DNA from: Uliginosibacterium gangwonense DSM 18521
GTDB lineage: Bacteria > Pseudomonadota > Gammaproteobacteria > Burkholderiales > Rhodocyclaceae
Length of the DNA stretch: 40,542 bases
NCBI RefSeq assembly: GCF_000373965.1
Contig: NZ_KB892845.1
Span: forward strand, 156 to 40,697
Direction: 5' to 3'
Below, one piece after another: positions 1 to 8,216 of this stretch; within the stretch, counting starts at the first letter, position 1; each line of letters begins with the position of its first letter. The notes beneath the pieces are model-generated. The model did no database searches. It was not told the DNA's origin and saw only the letters and a list, made by a program, of their open reading frames with translations. The translations under genes and the position numbers were made by a program.

Positions 1-1266
1 AGCAAGCCCTTCAATGTGATGTTCAGTGGTCCGGCGGGGACCGGCAAGACTAAGCTGGCCAGTTACTTGGCCAAGGAGCTGGGGCTTCCCATCCTGTTCC
101 ATTCCGCCGCCAACCTGGAAACAGGCTTTGTTGCCGGCGGTTCGAATACGTTGAGCCGCATCATGACAATGGCCAAGCGGAGAAGGCGCTGTATCGTCTT
201 CCTCGACGAGGCTCAGGACCTTTTCATGAAGCGCGGTGGCCGCCGCAAGTTTGACGATGACACGGCGAATACGCTGTTGTCGGTGCTCGACGGCGTGCGC
301 AACCGAAACGAAGCTGAGATCATCTGGATAGTAGCCAGCAACTTCAACAGCGAAAGCATGCCGATGGACGAAGCCATGCTGCGCCGCTTCCAAATGAAGG
401 TTGACTTTCGCATGCCCAACCGCGAAGAGCGGTTAGCGATCATCGCTCATTACCTGGGCCAACGTGCCGGCAAGGTGTTGCCTAACCTCGACCTACGTCA
501 CATGGTGGACGTGACCGAGGGCTGCAGCCCTGCCGACCTGGAAACCATCGTCAACCAGGCCGGCATCACAGCCGTACAGGTGGGCGAGCTGATTGGCGCC
601 GATACCTTGATGCAGGCTGCTGAACGGGTGCTGGTGGGCAACGTCAACATCCAGGCTACCGAGGAACGCGAGCGTGACCGCCGCATCATCGCCGTGCACG
701 AATGGGGTCACTTTCTCGTTGACTTCGAGCACGAACGCACACAGCCCAATAGCAACTGGGAGCAAATCCTTGCCGATATGAAAACGATCAAGATTTCGCT
801 CAAAGCCAACCCGCGCACCAACGCGTTGGGCTTTGTATTCCACAAACAGGGGACCAACTTGCTTAAGACCAAGAGCGACATCGAACACGATGTGCGTGTG
901 TTGCTCGGAGGAATGGCGAACGAAGAACTATTTTTTGGCGAGGAAGGTACGACCAATGGGGCGCACAATGACATCACACGCGTGACGCAGTTACTGCACC
1001 ACGCTGTCGGCGAGATGGGCATGTACCGTAAAACCCGCCTGAACTACGGGTCACTTACCAAAAGACGCCAAGACGGTGTCTATGAAATGGACGAAGAGAC
1101 ACGTAGCATCATGGAGGCTCAGAGCGAGCGCCTTTACAACGAAACCAAGGCTGTGCTCGCCCGGCTCAAGCCGCTGACCGAGCATCTGGTTGGCAAGCTG
1201 CTGGAAGCTGGTGAGATGAGCCTGAATGAGGTGCTGTTGGAGATCCGCCGCTTCGAGACGAGTTGA
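1..1266 (+). CDS. FtsH-like AAA+ ATPase/M41 metalloprotease, 5' truncated by window edge
   Basis: The reading frame is open from base 1, so the true start lies upstream; the first ATG/GTG-like codon at 16 is internal. Numbering from 16, a Walker A motif (GPAGTGKT) lies at about residues 5-12, a Walker B motif (IVFLDEAQD) near 60-68 and an arginine-finger region (DEAMLRRF) near 118. An M41 zinc-protease signature follows: HEWGH at 228-232, with a later NDITRVTQL segment that supplies the usual third Asp ligand. This order (AAA+ then HExxH) is that of FtsH/Yme1, which unfold and degrade membrane or misfolded proteins using ATP and zinc. The protease half is divergent from housekeeping FtsH, so this is probably an accessory paralogue. 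Whether it has N-terminal membrane helices cannot be seen. Confidence 0.85.
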   Translation, partial: SKPFNVMFSGPAGTGKTKLASYLAKELGLPILFHSAANLETGFVAGGSNTLSRIMTMAKRRRRCIVFLDEAQDLFMKRGGRRKFDDDTANTLLSVLDGVRNRNEAEIIWIVASNFNSESMPMDEAMLRRFQMKVDFRMPNREERLAIIAHYLGQRAGKVLPNLDLRHMVDVTEGCSPADLETIVNQAGITAVQVGELIGADTLMQAAERVLVGNVNIQATEERERDRRIIAVHEWGHFLVDFEHERTQPNSNWEQILADMKTIKISLKANPRTNALGFVFHKQGTNLLKTKSDIEHDVRVLLGGMANEELFFGEEGTTNGAHNDITRVTQLLHHAVGEMGMYRKTRLNYGSLTKRRQDGVYEMDEETRSIMEAQSERLYNETKAVLARLKPLTEHLVGKLLEAGEMSLNEVLLEIRRFETS

Positions 1267-1859
1267 TACATTTTCGACCGTGTAGTCAGTCAGTTTGAAA
1301 CAAGAAGATGAAATACGTCATTTCCTAGGAGTACCTCTTTCGAGACATCAGTCCGGGGGTTTCAAAGACATCCTCTTTTGAATTTCATGCCTGATTGACC
1401 CTCATATTGATTCCGCACTGACCCGCTTCTTTTGGGTTATGAATGCATGGTTGAGAACTTAGAGTTGTCAGCCTGGCTGGGTCAGTGACACTTGGCCAAT
1501 CAAGCACGGAATTCAACATCTTGACCAGATTTTTTTCGCGGTCCAGGCCGAACGGCGGAAATGTGAAGCGCAACTGACGCTCAATACGCCTGCCCTCAAT
1601 GACCGCTGTGGCCAACGATGAGTCGGCGAAGACAGTGAAAGCTGGTCCCCTCTGCCTATCCAATCCTCATTGGCCGGGTATCGGCCATAGCGGCCCTTGG
1701 ACTGAAACGTCAAATCAGGCAGCAACTTGCCGCTTAACTGCCGTTCAGCGTTTGGAGGTCGTGAACGGCAGCTTTCCTTTTCGACGAATAGGTGCTCAGC
1801 CGCTCACGGCAGCCAAGTCTACTGGCAGCTTCCCGCTGATAACAGACAGGCTGTTACTC
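1267..1859. other. 593-bp stretch without a convincing gene
   Basis: Several overlapping short frames exist on both strands (for example minus 1385-1663 and plus 1599-1913). None has a recognisable domain, a good ribosome binding site or a clear advantage over its rivals. The sequence lies between the 3' ends of the convergent FtsH-like and PaiB-like genes. It may be decayed coding DNA, but I cannot identify a parent gene. Confidence 0.5.
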
Positions 1860-2480
1860 CTACCGCGTTTCCATCGTGGCCAACATCGACGGACAAACCT
1901 GTTCAGCCCGTAATCCGTCAACAACTCCCTGACGGTCAACTGGCAACCTGTTCTGACTCACCTTCCACTTCCCTTCGATTGCCAGAATGGGAATCTCGAT
2001 GCCGACAATGGCTTTGAGTTGAGCCGCGATAAAGTCATCGGGGGCGTCAGAAACCGTCCAGGGGTGTTCGCGTTGGCGCTCATGGTTGTTGGTCATCTCG
2101 TCGATCTGTGCCCGAACCCAGGTCGCATCATCAAAAATCTGCGGTTTGCCGCGAACCTGGACCATCGCAAAATTCCAGGTGGGCACAACTTTGCCGCTTT
2201 CAGCTTTGGACGGATACCACGAGGGTGTCACATAGCATTCAGGTCCCTGGAAGACCACCAATGCCTCGGCTCCCTCTCGAAGAGCATCTAGTTGCTTGTT
2301 TCCCCTTGCCAAATGGGCACGCAGTATCCCGTGTTCTCCACCGACATGAAGCGTGAAGGGAATCAGGTTTGCCATCAGGCCATTGCTCCCCGCGGTAATC
2401 AGCGTCGCCAAGGGATGTGCGGTTATCAGGCCATGAAGAACATCAAGGCGTTCTTCACGAAACATGGAGGGGCAGTGCAT
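1860..2480 (-). CDS. PaiB-type FMN-binding split-barrel protein
   Basis: This 206-residue protein matches the PaiB/FMN-binding negative regulator family in length (about 205-210) and in landmarks. The N-terminus has the sequence HPLATLITAG. A GPECYVTPSWYPSK block lies near residues 81-94, followed by VVPTWNFAMVQVRG and the C-terminal IVGIEIPILAIEGKWKVSQN. Family members have a pyridoxamine-phosphate-oxidase-like flavin barrel. In Bacillus PaiB was described as a transcriptional repressor, but the enzymatic or regulatory role of most homologues is unknown. The ATG at 2480 is preceded by AAGGA six bases upstream. The gene is divergent from a MocR-type regulator 117 bp away, a common arrangement in which the regulator controls its neighbour. 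Confidence 0.85.
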   Translation of the reverse strand: MHCPSMFREERLDVLHGLITAHPLATLITAGSNGLMANLIPFTLHVGGEHGILRAHLARGNKQLDALREGAEALVVFQGPECYVTPSWYPSKAESGKVVPTWNFAMVQVRGKPQIFDDATWVRAQIDEMTNNHERQREHPWTVSDAPDDFIAAQLKAIVGIEIPILAIEGKWKVSQNRLPVDRQGVVDGLRAEQVCPSMLATMETR

Positions 2481-2597
2481 TTCAGGTCCTTTCGGAAGTC
2501 AATTCGTGGATGCATTTTTTCGCTAAACCGGACTATTATTAAGAGCCAGTTATCCACAAAGTAAATGATCCAGTATTTCGCATAAAGGAGCCTGGTC
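2481..2597. promoter_or_regulatory. Divergent promoter region between paiB-like and mocR-like genes
   Basis: This 117-bp A+T-rich intergenic region must hold the promoters of both divergent genes. A TATTAT hexamer at 2534-2539 could be a -10 element for the plus-strand gene. I see no clear direct-repeat operator of the kind MocR regulators often bind, so the site assignment is limited to the region. Confidence 0.4.
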
Positions 2598-4082
2598 GTG
2601 CCGCGTCGCCAGCCGTTGATAGAGATTCCTGCCCTTGGAGCCTTAGACCGCACCCAGGGTGGTATTGGCCGGCAACTGGCAGAGGCTTTACGCAACGCCA
2701 TCTCCCGAGGGGAACTGGCTGCTGGCGAGCCGCTACCATCCAGCAGGGCGCTGGCCAAGTCCTTAGGCGTATCACGGGGAACCGTGACGGAAGCCTACGA
2801 GCAGTTGATGGCCGAGGGGTGTCTGGATGCGCGACCTGGTGCCAGCACGCGGGTAGCGGCTACGCTTCATGAGCCGAATGTGGCTGTTCAACGCAGTTCC
2901 GTGAGTGACGCGGATTCCATGCCTATGCCACCCGAGTCTGCCTCGCGCTATGCGGCCGTTGCTGAGCGCTTGACTCCGTTACCCTTGGTACCGTTCTCCG
3001 TTGCCGTGCCAGAGGGCGCCGTGGCGATGGATGACCACTGGCGGCGACTCAGCAACCGTGTCCGGGTATCGCAAGTCGCGGCCCCATCTGGGTACAGCGA
3101 CCCAAGCGGCTTGCTGCCACTGAGAGAGTCGATTGCCAACTATTTGCGGAAGGCTCGGGCTGTTCGTTGTAGCCCAGAGAACATCATCATCACCGAAGGT
3201 GCACAACAGGGGCTTTTCTTGGCGGCCAGGGTACTGCTGTCTCCCGGCGACGCAGCCTGGGCTGAAGACCCTGCCTACCCGGGTCTGACCTCGGTGCTCG
3301 AAGAGCGCGGCATTGAGGTACAGAGAATCGCCGTGGATAACCAAGGTTTCGATGTGGCAAAAGCCTTGGAGATGTGCCCAGCAGCCAAGGCTGTCTTTGT
3401 GACCCCTTCGCATCAATACCCAATGGGGATGCCATTGAGCATGCCTAGACGCTTGGCACTCATTGAATGGGCCAGAAAGTCCAACGGTTGGATTGTCGAA
3501 GACGATTATGACAGCGAGTTGCGCTATGCCGGCCAACCGTTTCCTGCCATGCAAGGTTTGGATAGCAGCCGGGTCGTTTACCTGGGGACGTTCAGTAAAG
3601 TCTTGGCGCCTTCGCTTCGGCTGGGTTACCTCGTAGCACCGGATTGCTTGGTGAAGGCGTTTGTCGGAGCACGGGCTCTAGTGGGTCGAGGTTCGCCAGT
3701 GACTGAACAGCATGTCATCGCGGCCTACATGAAAGAGGGCTACTTTGAAGCACATATTCGGCGGATTCGCGGCATCTACGGCGAGAGACACCAGATTCTG
3801 ATTGATGCACTACACCTTGAACTGCCAGAGCTACACATCCTGTCGGCCGACCAGGGAATGCATATCGTTGTTTGGCTACCGGATGGGCTGGACGATGTGG
3901 CTGTTGCGAAGGCGGCTGACGAAGCAGGAATTGCGATACGAGCCTTGTCGCCGATGTGCTCAGGCAATTCTCCTCTATCCGGTTTAATGCTCGGCTTTGG
4001 TGGCTTTACGGACGAGCAGCTAAGGGATGCGGTACGAAGGCTGCGCCAAGTGCTTAAAGAAGCTGAGAGGCTTTCAAAGTAA
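2598..4082 (+). CDS. MocR/PdxR-family regulator (GntR HTH fused to aminotransferase fold)
   Basis: The 494-residue protein has an N-terminal GntR winged helix (about residues 20-90: ALRNAISRGELAAGEPLPSS, then LGVSRGTVTEAYEQL). A linker leads to a fold-type I aminotransferase domain. The PLP region is well preserved: VEDDYDSELRY and GTFSKVLAPSLRLGY, in which K334 is the expected Schiff-base lysine. MocR proteins sense PLP or amino-compound adducts and usually regulate an adjacent gene, here most simply the PaiB-like gene. The start is a GTG at 2598, with AGGAG at 2586-2590 giving good spacing; no upstream ATG is as good. The specific effector cannot be deduced. Confidence 0.9.
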   Translation: MPRRQPLIEIPALGALDRTQGGIGRQLAEALRNAISRGELAAGEPLPSSRALAKSLGVSRGTVTEAYEQLMAEGCLDARPGASTRVAATLHEPNVAVQRSSVSDADSMPMPPESASRYAAVAERLTPLPLVPFSVAVPEGAVAMDDHWRRLSNRVRVSQVAAPSGYSDPSGLLPLRESIANYLRKARAVRCSPENIIITEGAQQGLFLAARVLLSPGDAAWAEDPAYPGLTSVLEERGIEVQRIAVDNQGFDVAKALEMCPAAKAVFVTPSHQYPMGMPLSMPRRLALIEWARKSNGWIVEDDYDSELRYAGQPFPAMQGLDSSRVVYLGTFSKVLAPSLRLGYLVAPDCLVKAFVGARALVGRGSPVTEQHVIAAYMKEGYFEAHIRRIRGIYGERHQILIDALHLELPELHILSADQGMHIVVWLPDGLDDVAVAKAADEAGIAIRALSPMCSGNSPLSGLMLGFGGFTDEQLRDAVRRLRQVLKEAERLSK

Positions 4083-4240
4083 CGCCCCCTGGCTGCTCGC
4101 TATTAGCGAATAGGGCTTTGTCAAATGGCTGCTCAACGGATGGCAAGCGAACGTTGCAACCCAATTGATCAAGCTCTTCCCCAGGTCGGGAGGGTGAGTT
4201 CGGCAGGCGCGAACCGGCCGTTTAACACGATTCCTATCGA

Positions 4241-4259
4241 CGCTGTCGGAATTAGCTGT
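4241..4259 (+). repeat. Left terminal inverted repeat of the IS1595-like element
   Basis: The sequence CGCTGTCGGAATTAGCTGT is the exact reverse complement of 5017-5035. The stop codon of the transposase frame (TAA read on the minus strand, 4252-4254) lies inside this repeat. Confidence 0.85.
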
Positions 4260-4969
4260 TGAGCAGCCATCGTCCAACGGCCTCGTTGAGACAGAGCGTG
4301 GGAGAAATAGCGTCCCGATAGCGCTCAAGGATGCGGTGCCAGCCCAGATAACTGTCGAGGTATTTGGTGGCAACGCCGTTGAATCGGCGCATCCACGTTT
4401 TCAGGCGACTATCGTAGGCATTGACGTTCTGGATGTGGAATACGCCGTCGATGACATGAATACCTTGCTGTACGTTCAAAGCGCGATGCACGACGCCGGT
4501 TAGGCGTGCAAAGGTTTTATAGACCTTGGCCCCATCGGTACAGAGCACGGCGTCAGGCGCAATGATCGGGCGCAGGACGGCGATAACGTGGGGCGCATCC
4601 AGCTTGACCAGACGGAAGTTGGCTGTCTCTCCACTGCGGTCGAGCACGACCAGCACTGCGATCTGATATCGCCTGGGCATAGCGTGACCATTGTTTGCGC
4701 TTGCGCAGATGCGCCAAGGGTGTTCCGGTCAGCGCGTTGCACGTCCTGCCGCAGTCATGGCATCGATAGCGAGGTAAACCGTGGCTTTGCCCCCACGGAT
4801 GCAGCTGCTCGGCATCTGCACCGCAACGCGGACAATTTGACGGGCGGGAACAGGTCTCGCCCAAAGACGGCCTTGCCGACCCCGACAAGGCGAGCGCCAA
4901 CCTTGTTCTCTGCCGATCTGTCAGCAAGTCCAGTTGCTGCAGATACTCTGAAAATACTTGTTCAAGCAT
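4252..4969 (-). pseudogene. IS1595-family transposase, internal deletion and frameshift
   Basis: The N-terminal part (from ATG at 4969) carries the zinc ribbon of IS1595 transposases: CPRCGADAEQLHPWGQ, then YRCHDCGRTCNALTGTPLAHLRKRKQW. After this the frame runs into unrelated residues. The ISXO2-like DDE region resumes in another frame near 4680 as RRYQIAVLVVLDRSGETANF and continues through VLCTDGAKVYKTFA, NVQQGIHVIDGVFHIQNVNAYDSRLKTWMRRFNGVATKYL to the stop at 4252. Full-length relatives are roughly 300 residues or more. The segment that should lie between the zinc ribbon and the DDE core, including the helix-turn-helix and the first catalytic Asp, is missing. The protein cannot be active, although the repeats could be mobilised in trans. 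Confidence 0.8.
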
Positions 4970-5016
4970 GATGGACCTCCGATCGACCCATTCATGCTTT
5001 CAGTTTAGAACCTGCT

Positions 5017-5035
5017 ACAGCTAATTCCGACAGCG
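5017..5035 (-). repeat. Right terminal inverted repeat of the IS1595-like element
   Basis: This is the exact 19-bp complement of the left repeat, located about 48 bp upstream of the transposase start codon. Confidence 0.85.
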
Positions 5036-5037
5036 CC

Positions 5038-5731
5038 AAAGGAAATGTTCACGTTTTGCACTGTGATACTTGGTGATTCTTTTTGTCCGTTGTATTTCGG
5101 ATCACCACAATGTGTGGCAGGAGATTGCTCTTGGGCTTACCCTGCCGCCACATTCATCGCAATAACATTCTCTTCTTGCCGGAGCTTCCGCGCTGGATTG
5201 AAATGAGTCGCCAGTGTTTGTTGTGTTACCCACGATTTGCCTCTCCCTTGAGTCGTCTGTTTGCAACACTACATCCACTGAACACGATCAAGGACAAGGC
5301 GTGGCCCAATTGGCCCATTCTTTACTGTCCCAAATATACGTGCTTTGCAATGGATCATCTGGCATTCGTTAAGGATCTGCTTTCTGTCGTCTCGTGCAAG
5401 ATTGGAGGCAGAAGCGAAAACCAGACCAAACCAATCAGTCTCCACGGAAGCCGAGGCGATTCACAACCCCTGACTTCTTTCACTAATATTTTCTATATTG
5501 GTGGCTGATTTATCCATGGCAACCTGCAAATTCGCTCGTTACTATGTATTTCATAATACCAAATACAAGTGACATCAAGGAGCTAGTGGGGCCGCTTTGG
5601 GGCTGGCTGAGGAAAATGCCTTGAGTCGGTTCGCTTATGTCTTTCCCTAGAGCTTTGATGTCTGCTACCTGCGTGAATTACATCGTAGTGCAGGTTGTTT
5701 GCAAGAAGACACTAAGAAAGAGACAAATCAG
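5038..5731. other. 694-bp stretch without a convincing gene, upstream of the sugar operon
   Basis: One open frame (plus, 5083-5508, TTG start, 141 codons) has no recognisable domain or clear ribosome binding site. Its composition (rich in Cys, Arg, His, Leu) resembles non-coding translation. The 3' part should contain the promoter of the sugar-binding protein gene. A small palindrome, GTATT-TCAT-AATAC, lies at 5546-5559. Confidence 0.5.
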
Positions 5732-6976
5732 ATGAGAACATATCTTTGTAAGGCGCTACTTGGGTGCTCCATTCTCGCCGCTGCAGGCGCACAGGCGGCA
5801 ACTACCATTACTGTGGCTTCTTTTCCAAGCCACGATGCCCAAGTGAAAGCGTGGCTCCCTGGGTTCAAGAAGGCTCACCCAGAAATTGAAGTCAAGCTTA
5901 TGAGTCTGGCTTTTGCTGATCACCACACTGCCATGACAACTGCGCTCGCAACCGGCGCTGGTTTGCCAGATGTGATGGCGATCGAGATTGGTTATATCGG
6001 CAAATTTGCCGAGTCCGGTGGTCTTGAGGATTTATCTAAACCACCCTACAGCGCACTGCAATACCAAAGTAAATTTGCTCGTTTCTCTTTCCCGCAGGCC
6101 ACCAGCGTTAATGGGGCTTTGATGGCAATTCCTACGGACATTGGGCCAGGGACTCTCTTTTATCGCAAGGATATCATTGAGAAGGCGGGTGTTACTGAGG
6201 CGGATCTTTCCAAGAGCTGGGAAGGGTTTGTTGAAGCGGGGAAGAAAATTAAGGCAAGCACGGGCGCCTATCTGCTGGCTAATGCCAAAGACATCAAGGA
6301 TATCTATATTCGCACGGGCCTGAAAGACGGCGAGGGGATCTACTTCGACAAGAAGAACAATGTGCTCGTGGATAGCCCTCGCTTCCATAAAGCGTTCGAG
6401 CTTGCCAAGGCCGTGCGTGTTGCCGGAGTGGATGCCAATATTCCGCCCTGGGGTAACGAATGGTCGGAAGGTTTTCGTCGTGACAAAATTGCCACCCAGA
6501 TGATGGGGTCTTGGCTGGCGAGCCACTTTGCAACATGGCTGGATCCAGATCACAAAGGCAAGTGGCGTTCCGCACAATTGCCAGGTGGTTCCTTTGCTCC
6601 ATTTGGAGGCTCCTTTTTTGCCATCCCTAGCAAATCCGCTAATAAGCAGGCTGCCTGGGAGTTTATCAAGTACGCAACGATGAACAAGGACGCACAACTT
6701 GAAGCATTACGTCTGGTGGATGCGTTCCCGGCCTTGATCGAGGCGCAGAATGATCCATTCATTGAAATGCCTATCGAGTATCTTGGCGGGCAGAATGCGC
6801 GTAAGCTCTGGAAAATTGCTGCCAACAATATTCCCGCCGTCAAAGTGAATCGTTACGATGCAACGGCTCAGGATATCGTTGATACTGAATTGAATAATGT
6901 CATGGAGCGTGGCAAGGATATTAATCAGGCGTTGGCGGATGCTAAAGCATTGATTCAGCGGCGCGCACGAAGATAG
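5732..6976 (+). CDS. ABC transporter sugar-binding periplasmic protein (family 1)
   Basis: The 414-residue protein has an N-terminal signal peptide (MRTYLCKALLGCSILAAAG, cleavage expected after AQA). The mature part is typical of family 1 solute-binding proteins: TTITVASFPSHDAQVKAWLPGFKKAHPEIEV, then the LPDVMAIEIGYIGKFAESG hinge region, a GPGTLFYRKDIIEKAG block and a C-terminal AAWEFIKYATMN segment. Such proteins capture mono- or oligosaccharides for an ABC importer. The ATG at 5732 is preferred over the in-frame TTG at 5699 because it begins the signal peptide directly and has a purine-rich AAGAAAGAGA upstream. It is followed by two glycoside hydrolases, suggesting hemicellulose-derived sugars as ligands. 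No permease or ATPase gene is present nearby. Confidence 0.9.
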   Translation: MRTYLCKALLGCSILAAAGAQAATTITVASFPSHDAQVKAWLPGFKKAHPEIEVKLMSLAFADHHTAMTTALATGAGLPDVMAIEIGYIGKFAESGGLEDLSKPPYSALQYQSKFARFSFPQATSVNGALMAIPTDIGPGTLFYRKDIIEKAGVTEADLSKSWEGFVEAGKKIKASTGAYLLANAKDIKDIYIRTGLKDGEGIYFDKKNNVLVDSPRFHKAFELAKAVRVAGVDANIPPWGNEWSEGFRRDKIATQMMGSWLASHFATWLDPDHKGKWRSAQLPGGSFAPFGGSFFAIPSKSANKQAAWEFIKYATMNKDAQLEALRLVDAFPALIEAQNDPFIEMPIEYLGGQNARKLWKIAANNIPAVKVNRYDATAQDIVDTELNNVMERGKDINQALADAKALIQRRARR

Positions 6977-7089
6977 GGAGAGACAAGCTTGCTGGATGAA
7001 AATAGCTCGAATCCTTGAGCGGCTTGGTAATTTCAACCCTGAGTTGTGGCAATAGTACCCCCGCCATGACTTGGGCCTGGAGAAACGAA

Positions 7090-8124
7090 ATGAAGCATAT
7101 ATTGTGTGCAATCCCCCTTGTTTTTGCCACTTTGTTTGGCTCTACGGTGATGGCTGAGAGTCTTCCCGAAGCTGAGCTGGCACTGCCAATACTGGAGGAT
7201 ACGAATGCAGGAGATACGCAGGGGGTGTTCTTCGGGATTTTTCGGGAGATGACGGCGCCAGAACTGGTGGCTGAGGTTCCCGGGGATTTGCGTCGCAAGC
7301 CCGCTGCGGTGTTGAGCTTTTCGCGTTTTGGCGGAGCATTTCCGCAAACTCAGGTTTTGTATCTGCATCAACAAGGCTATGTTCCCCAGATTACCTGGGA
7401 GCCCTGGGGCCCGCATGATGAACCGATGCCCTTGGCCGATTTTGTGAATGGGAAGTGGGATGCCTATATCACACAGTATGCGCAAGATGCTGCGCGTCTT
7501 GATCTTCCTTTCATGTTGCGCTGGGGGCATGAGTTCAACAGCGATTGGTATCCTTGGGCGCTGATTAAGAATGGCCGTGATCCGGCGCTTTACGCCAAGG
7601 CTTTTCGCCATATTGTTGACATTTTTCGGCGGGAAGGTGCCAACAAGGTTCAGTTTGTCTGGTGTTTCAATAATGACAGCGTGCCAAATGAATCGTGGAA
7701 CAACCCCGCTGCGGCTTACCCAGGGGATGATTATGTGGACTGGGTCGGTATTGATGGATATAACTGGGGGGCAAGCAAGAGTTGGAGTTCATGGCGTAGC
7801 TTTGAGCAAGTCGTGAAATCTTCTTACGATATGGCACTAAAGATAGCTCCAGATAAGCCCATTATCGTTGCTGAAATTGCGTCTGCGGAAACTGGGGGCG
7901 ACAAGGCGGTCTGGATCAAGGGTATGTTTGCAACACTTCCCAGTATGCCCCGTATCCGTGCGTTGTCGTGGTTTGATCTGCGCAAGGAAACTGCATGGAA
8001 TATTGATTCCAGTAGCCAGGCGTGGGCTGCCATGATTCAGGGCTTACGCCAGCCTTGGGCGCGCGGTAACGCTGAGGCCATGTATAAGGTGGCGGGCCGT
8101 AAAGCAACCGCTTCAGATAAATAG
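7090..8124 (+). CDS. GH26-family beta-mannanase-like glycoside hydrolase, exported
   Basis: The 344-residue protein has a signal peptide (MKHILCAIPLVFATLFGSTVMA, cleavage expected after VMA). The catalytic domain resembles GH26: GVFFGIFREM near the start, MLRWGHEFNSDWYPW with E148 as expected acid/base, DYVDWVGIDGYNWG, and PIIVAEIASAE with E262 as expected nucleophile. GH26 enzymes cleave beta-1,4-mannans; some members act on beta-1,3-xylan or mixed-linkage glucan, so substrate is not certain. The ATG at 7090 is chosen because GGAGA at 7079-7083 precedes it and it opens the signal peptide; the longer frame from 7015 does not. It lies between the binding protein and the GH51 gene, in the same direction. 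Confidence 0.82.
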   Translation: MKHILCAIPLVFATLFGSTVMAESLPEAELALPILEDTNAGDTQGVFFGIFREMTAPELVAEVPGDLRRKPAAVLSFSRFGGAFPQTQVLYLHQQGYVPQITWEPWGPHDEPMPLADFVNGKWDAYITQYAQDAARLDLPFMLRWGHEFNSDWYPWALIKNGRDPALYAKAFRHIVDIFRREGANKVQFVWCFNNDSVPNESWNNPAAAYPGDDYVDWVGIDGYNWGASKSWSSWRSFEQVVKSSYDMALKIAPDKPIIVAEIASAETGGDKAVWIKGMFATLPSMPRIRALSWFDLRKETAWNIDSSSQAWAAMIQGLRQPWARGNAEAMYKVAGRKATASDK

Positions 8125-8143
8125 TTTGATGTCTTTGTATGTG

Positions 8144-8183
8144 CAAGGAGCGTGGCAGGGTTTGTGTTCTGCTCATCTCCTTG
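8144..8183 (+). promoter_or_regulatory. Compound hairpin between the GH26 and GH51 genes
   Basis: CAAGGAG (8144-8150) pairs with CTCCTTG (8177-8183). Inside it, GCAG (8155-8158) pairs with CTGC (8169-8172). The two stems are separated by a symmetric 4-nt internal loop. No T-run follows, so it is unlikely to be a simple terminator; it may be an mRNA processing or stability element. Confidence 0.4.
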
Positions 8184-8216
8184 TCTTGAGTATTGTTGCG
8201 TCAGGATTGCATTATC

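Larger units (their letters stand above)
4239..5037 (-). mobile_element. IS1595-like insertion sequence, internally deleted
   Basis: An element of about 0.8 kb is bounded by 19-bp perfect terminal inverted repeats (4241-4259 and 5017-5035, CGCTGTCGGAATTAGCTGT and its complement). One further matched base lies outside each end at 4239/5037. It encodes a damaged transposase on the minus strand. IS1595 elements usually make 8-bp target duplications, but the 8 bp flanking each end (4231-4238 and 5038-5045) do not match. The element may be old, or may have rearranged at an end. Confidence 0.8.

Noticed and set aside
1385-1913. Overlapping short frames on both strands after the FtsH-like gene
   Set aside because: They contradict each other and none resembles a known family.
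5083-5508. 141-codon open frame from a TTG
   Set aside because: No recognisable domain, no clear ribosome binding site and composition like translated non-coding DNA.
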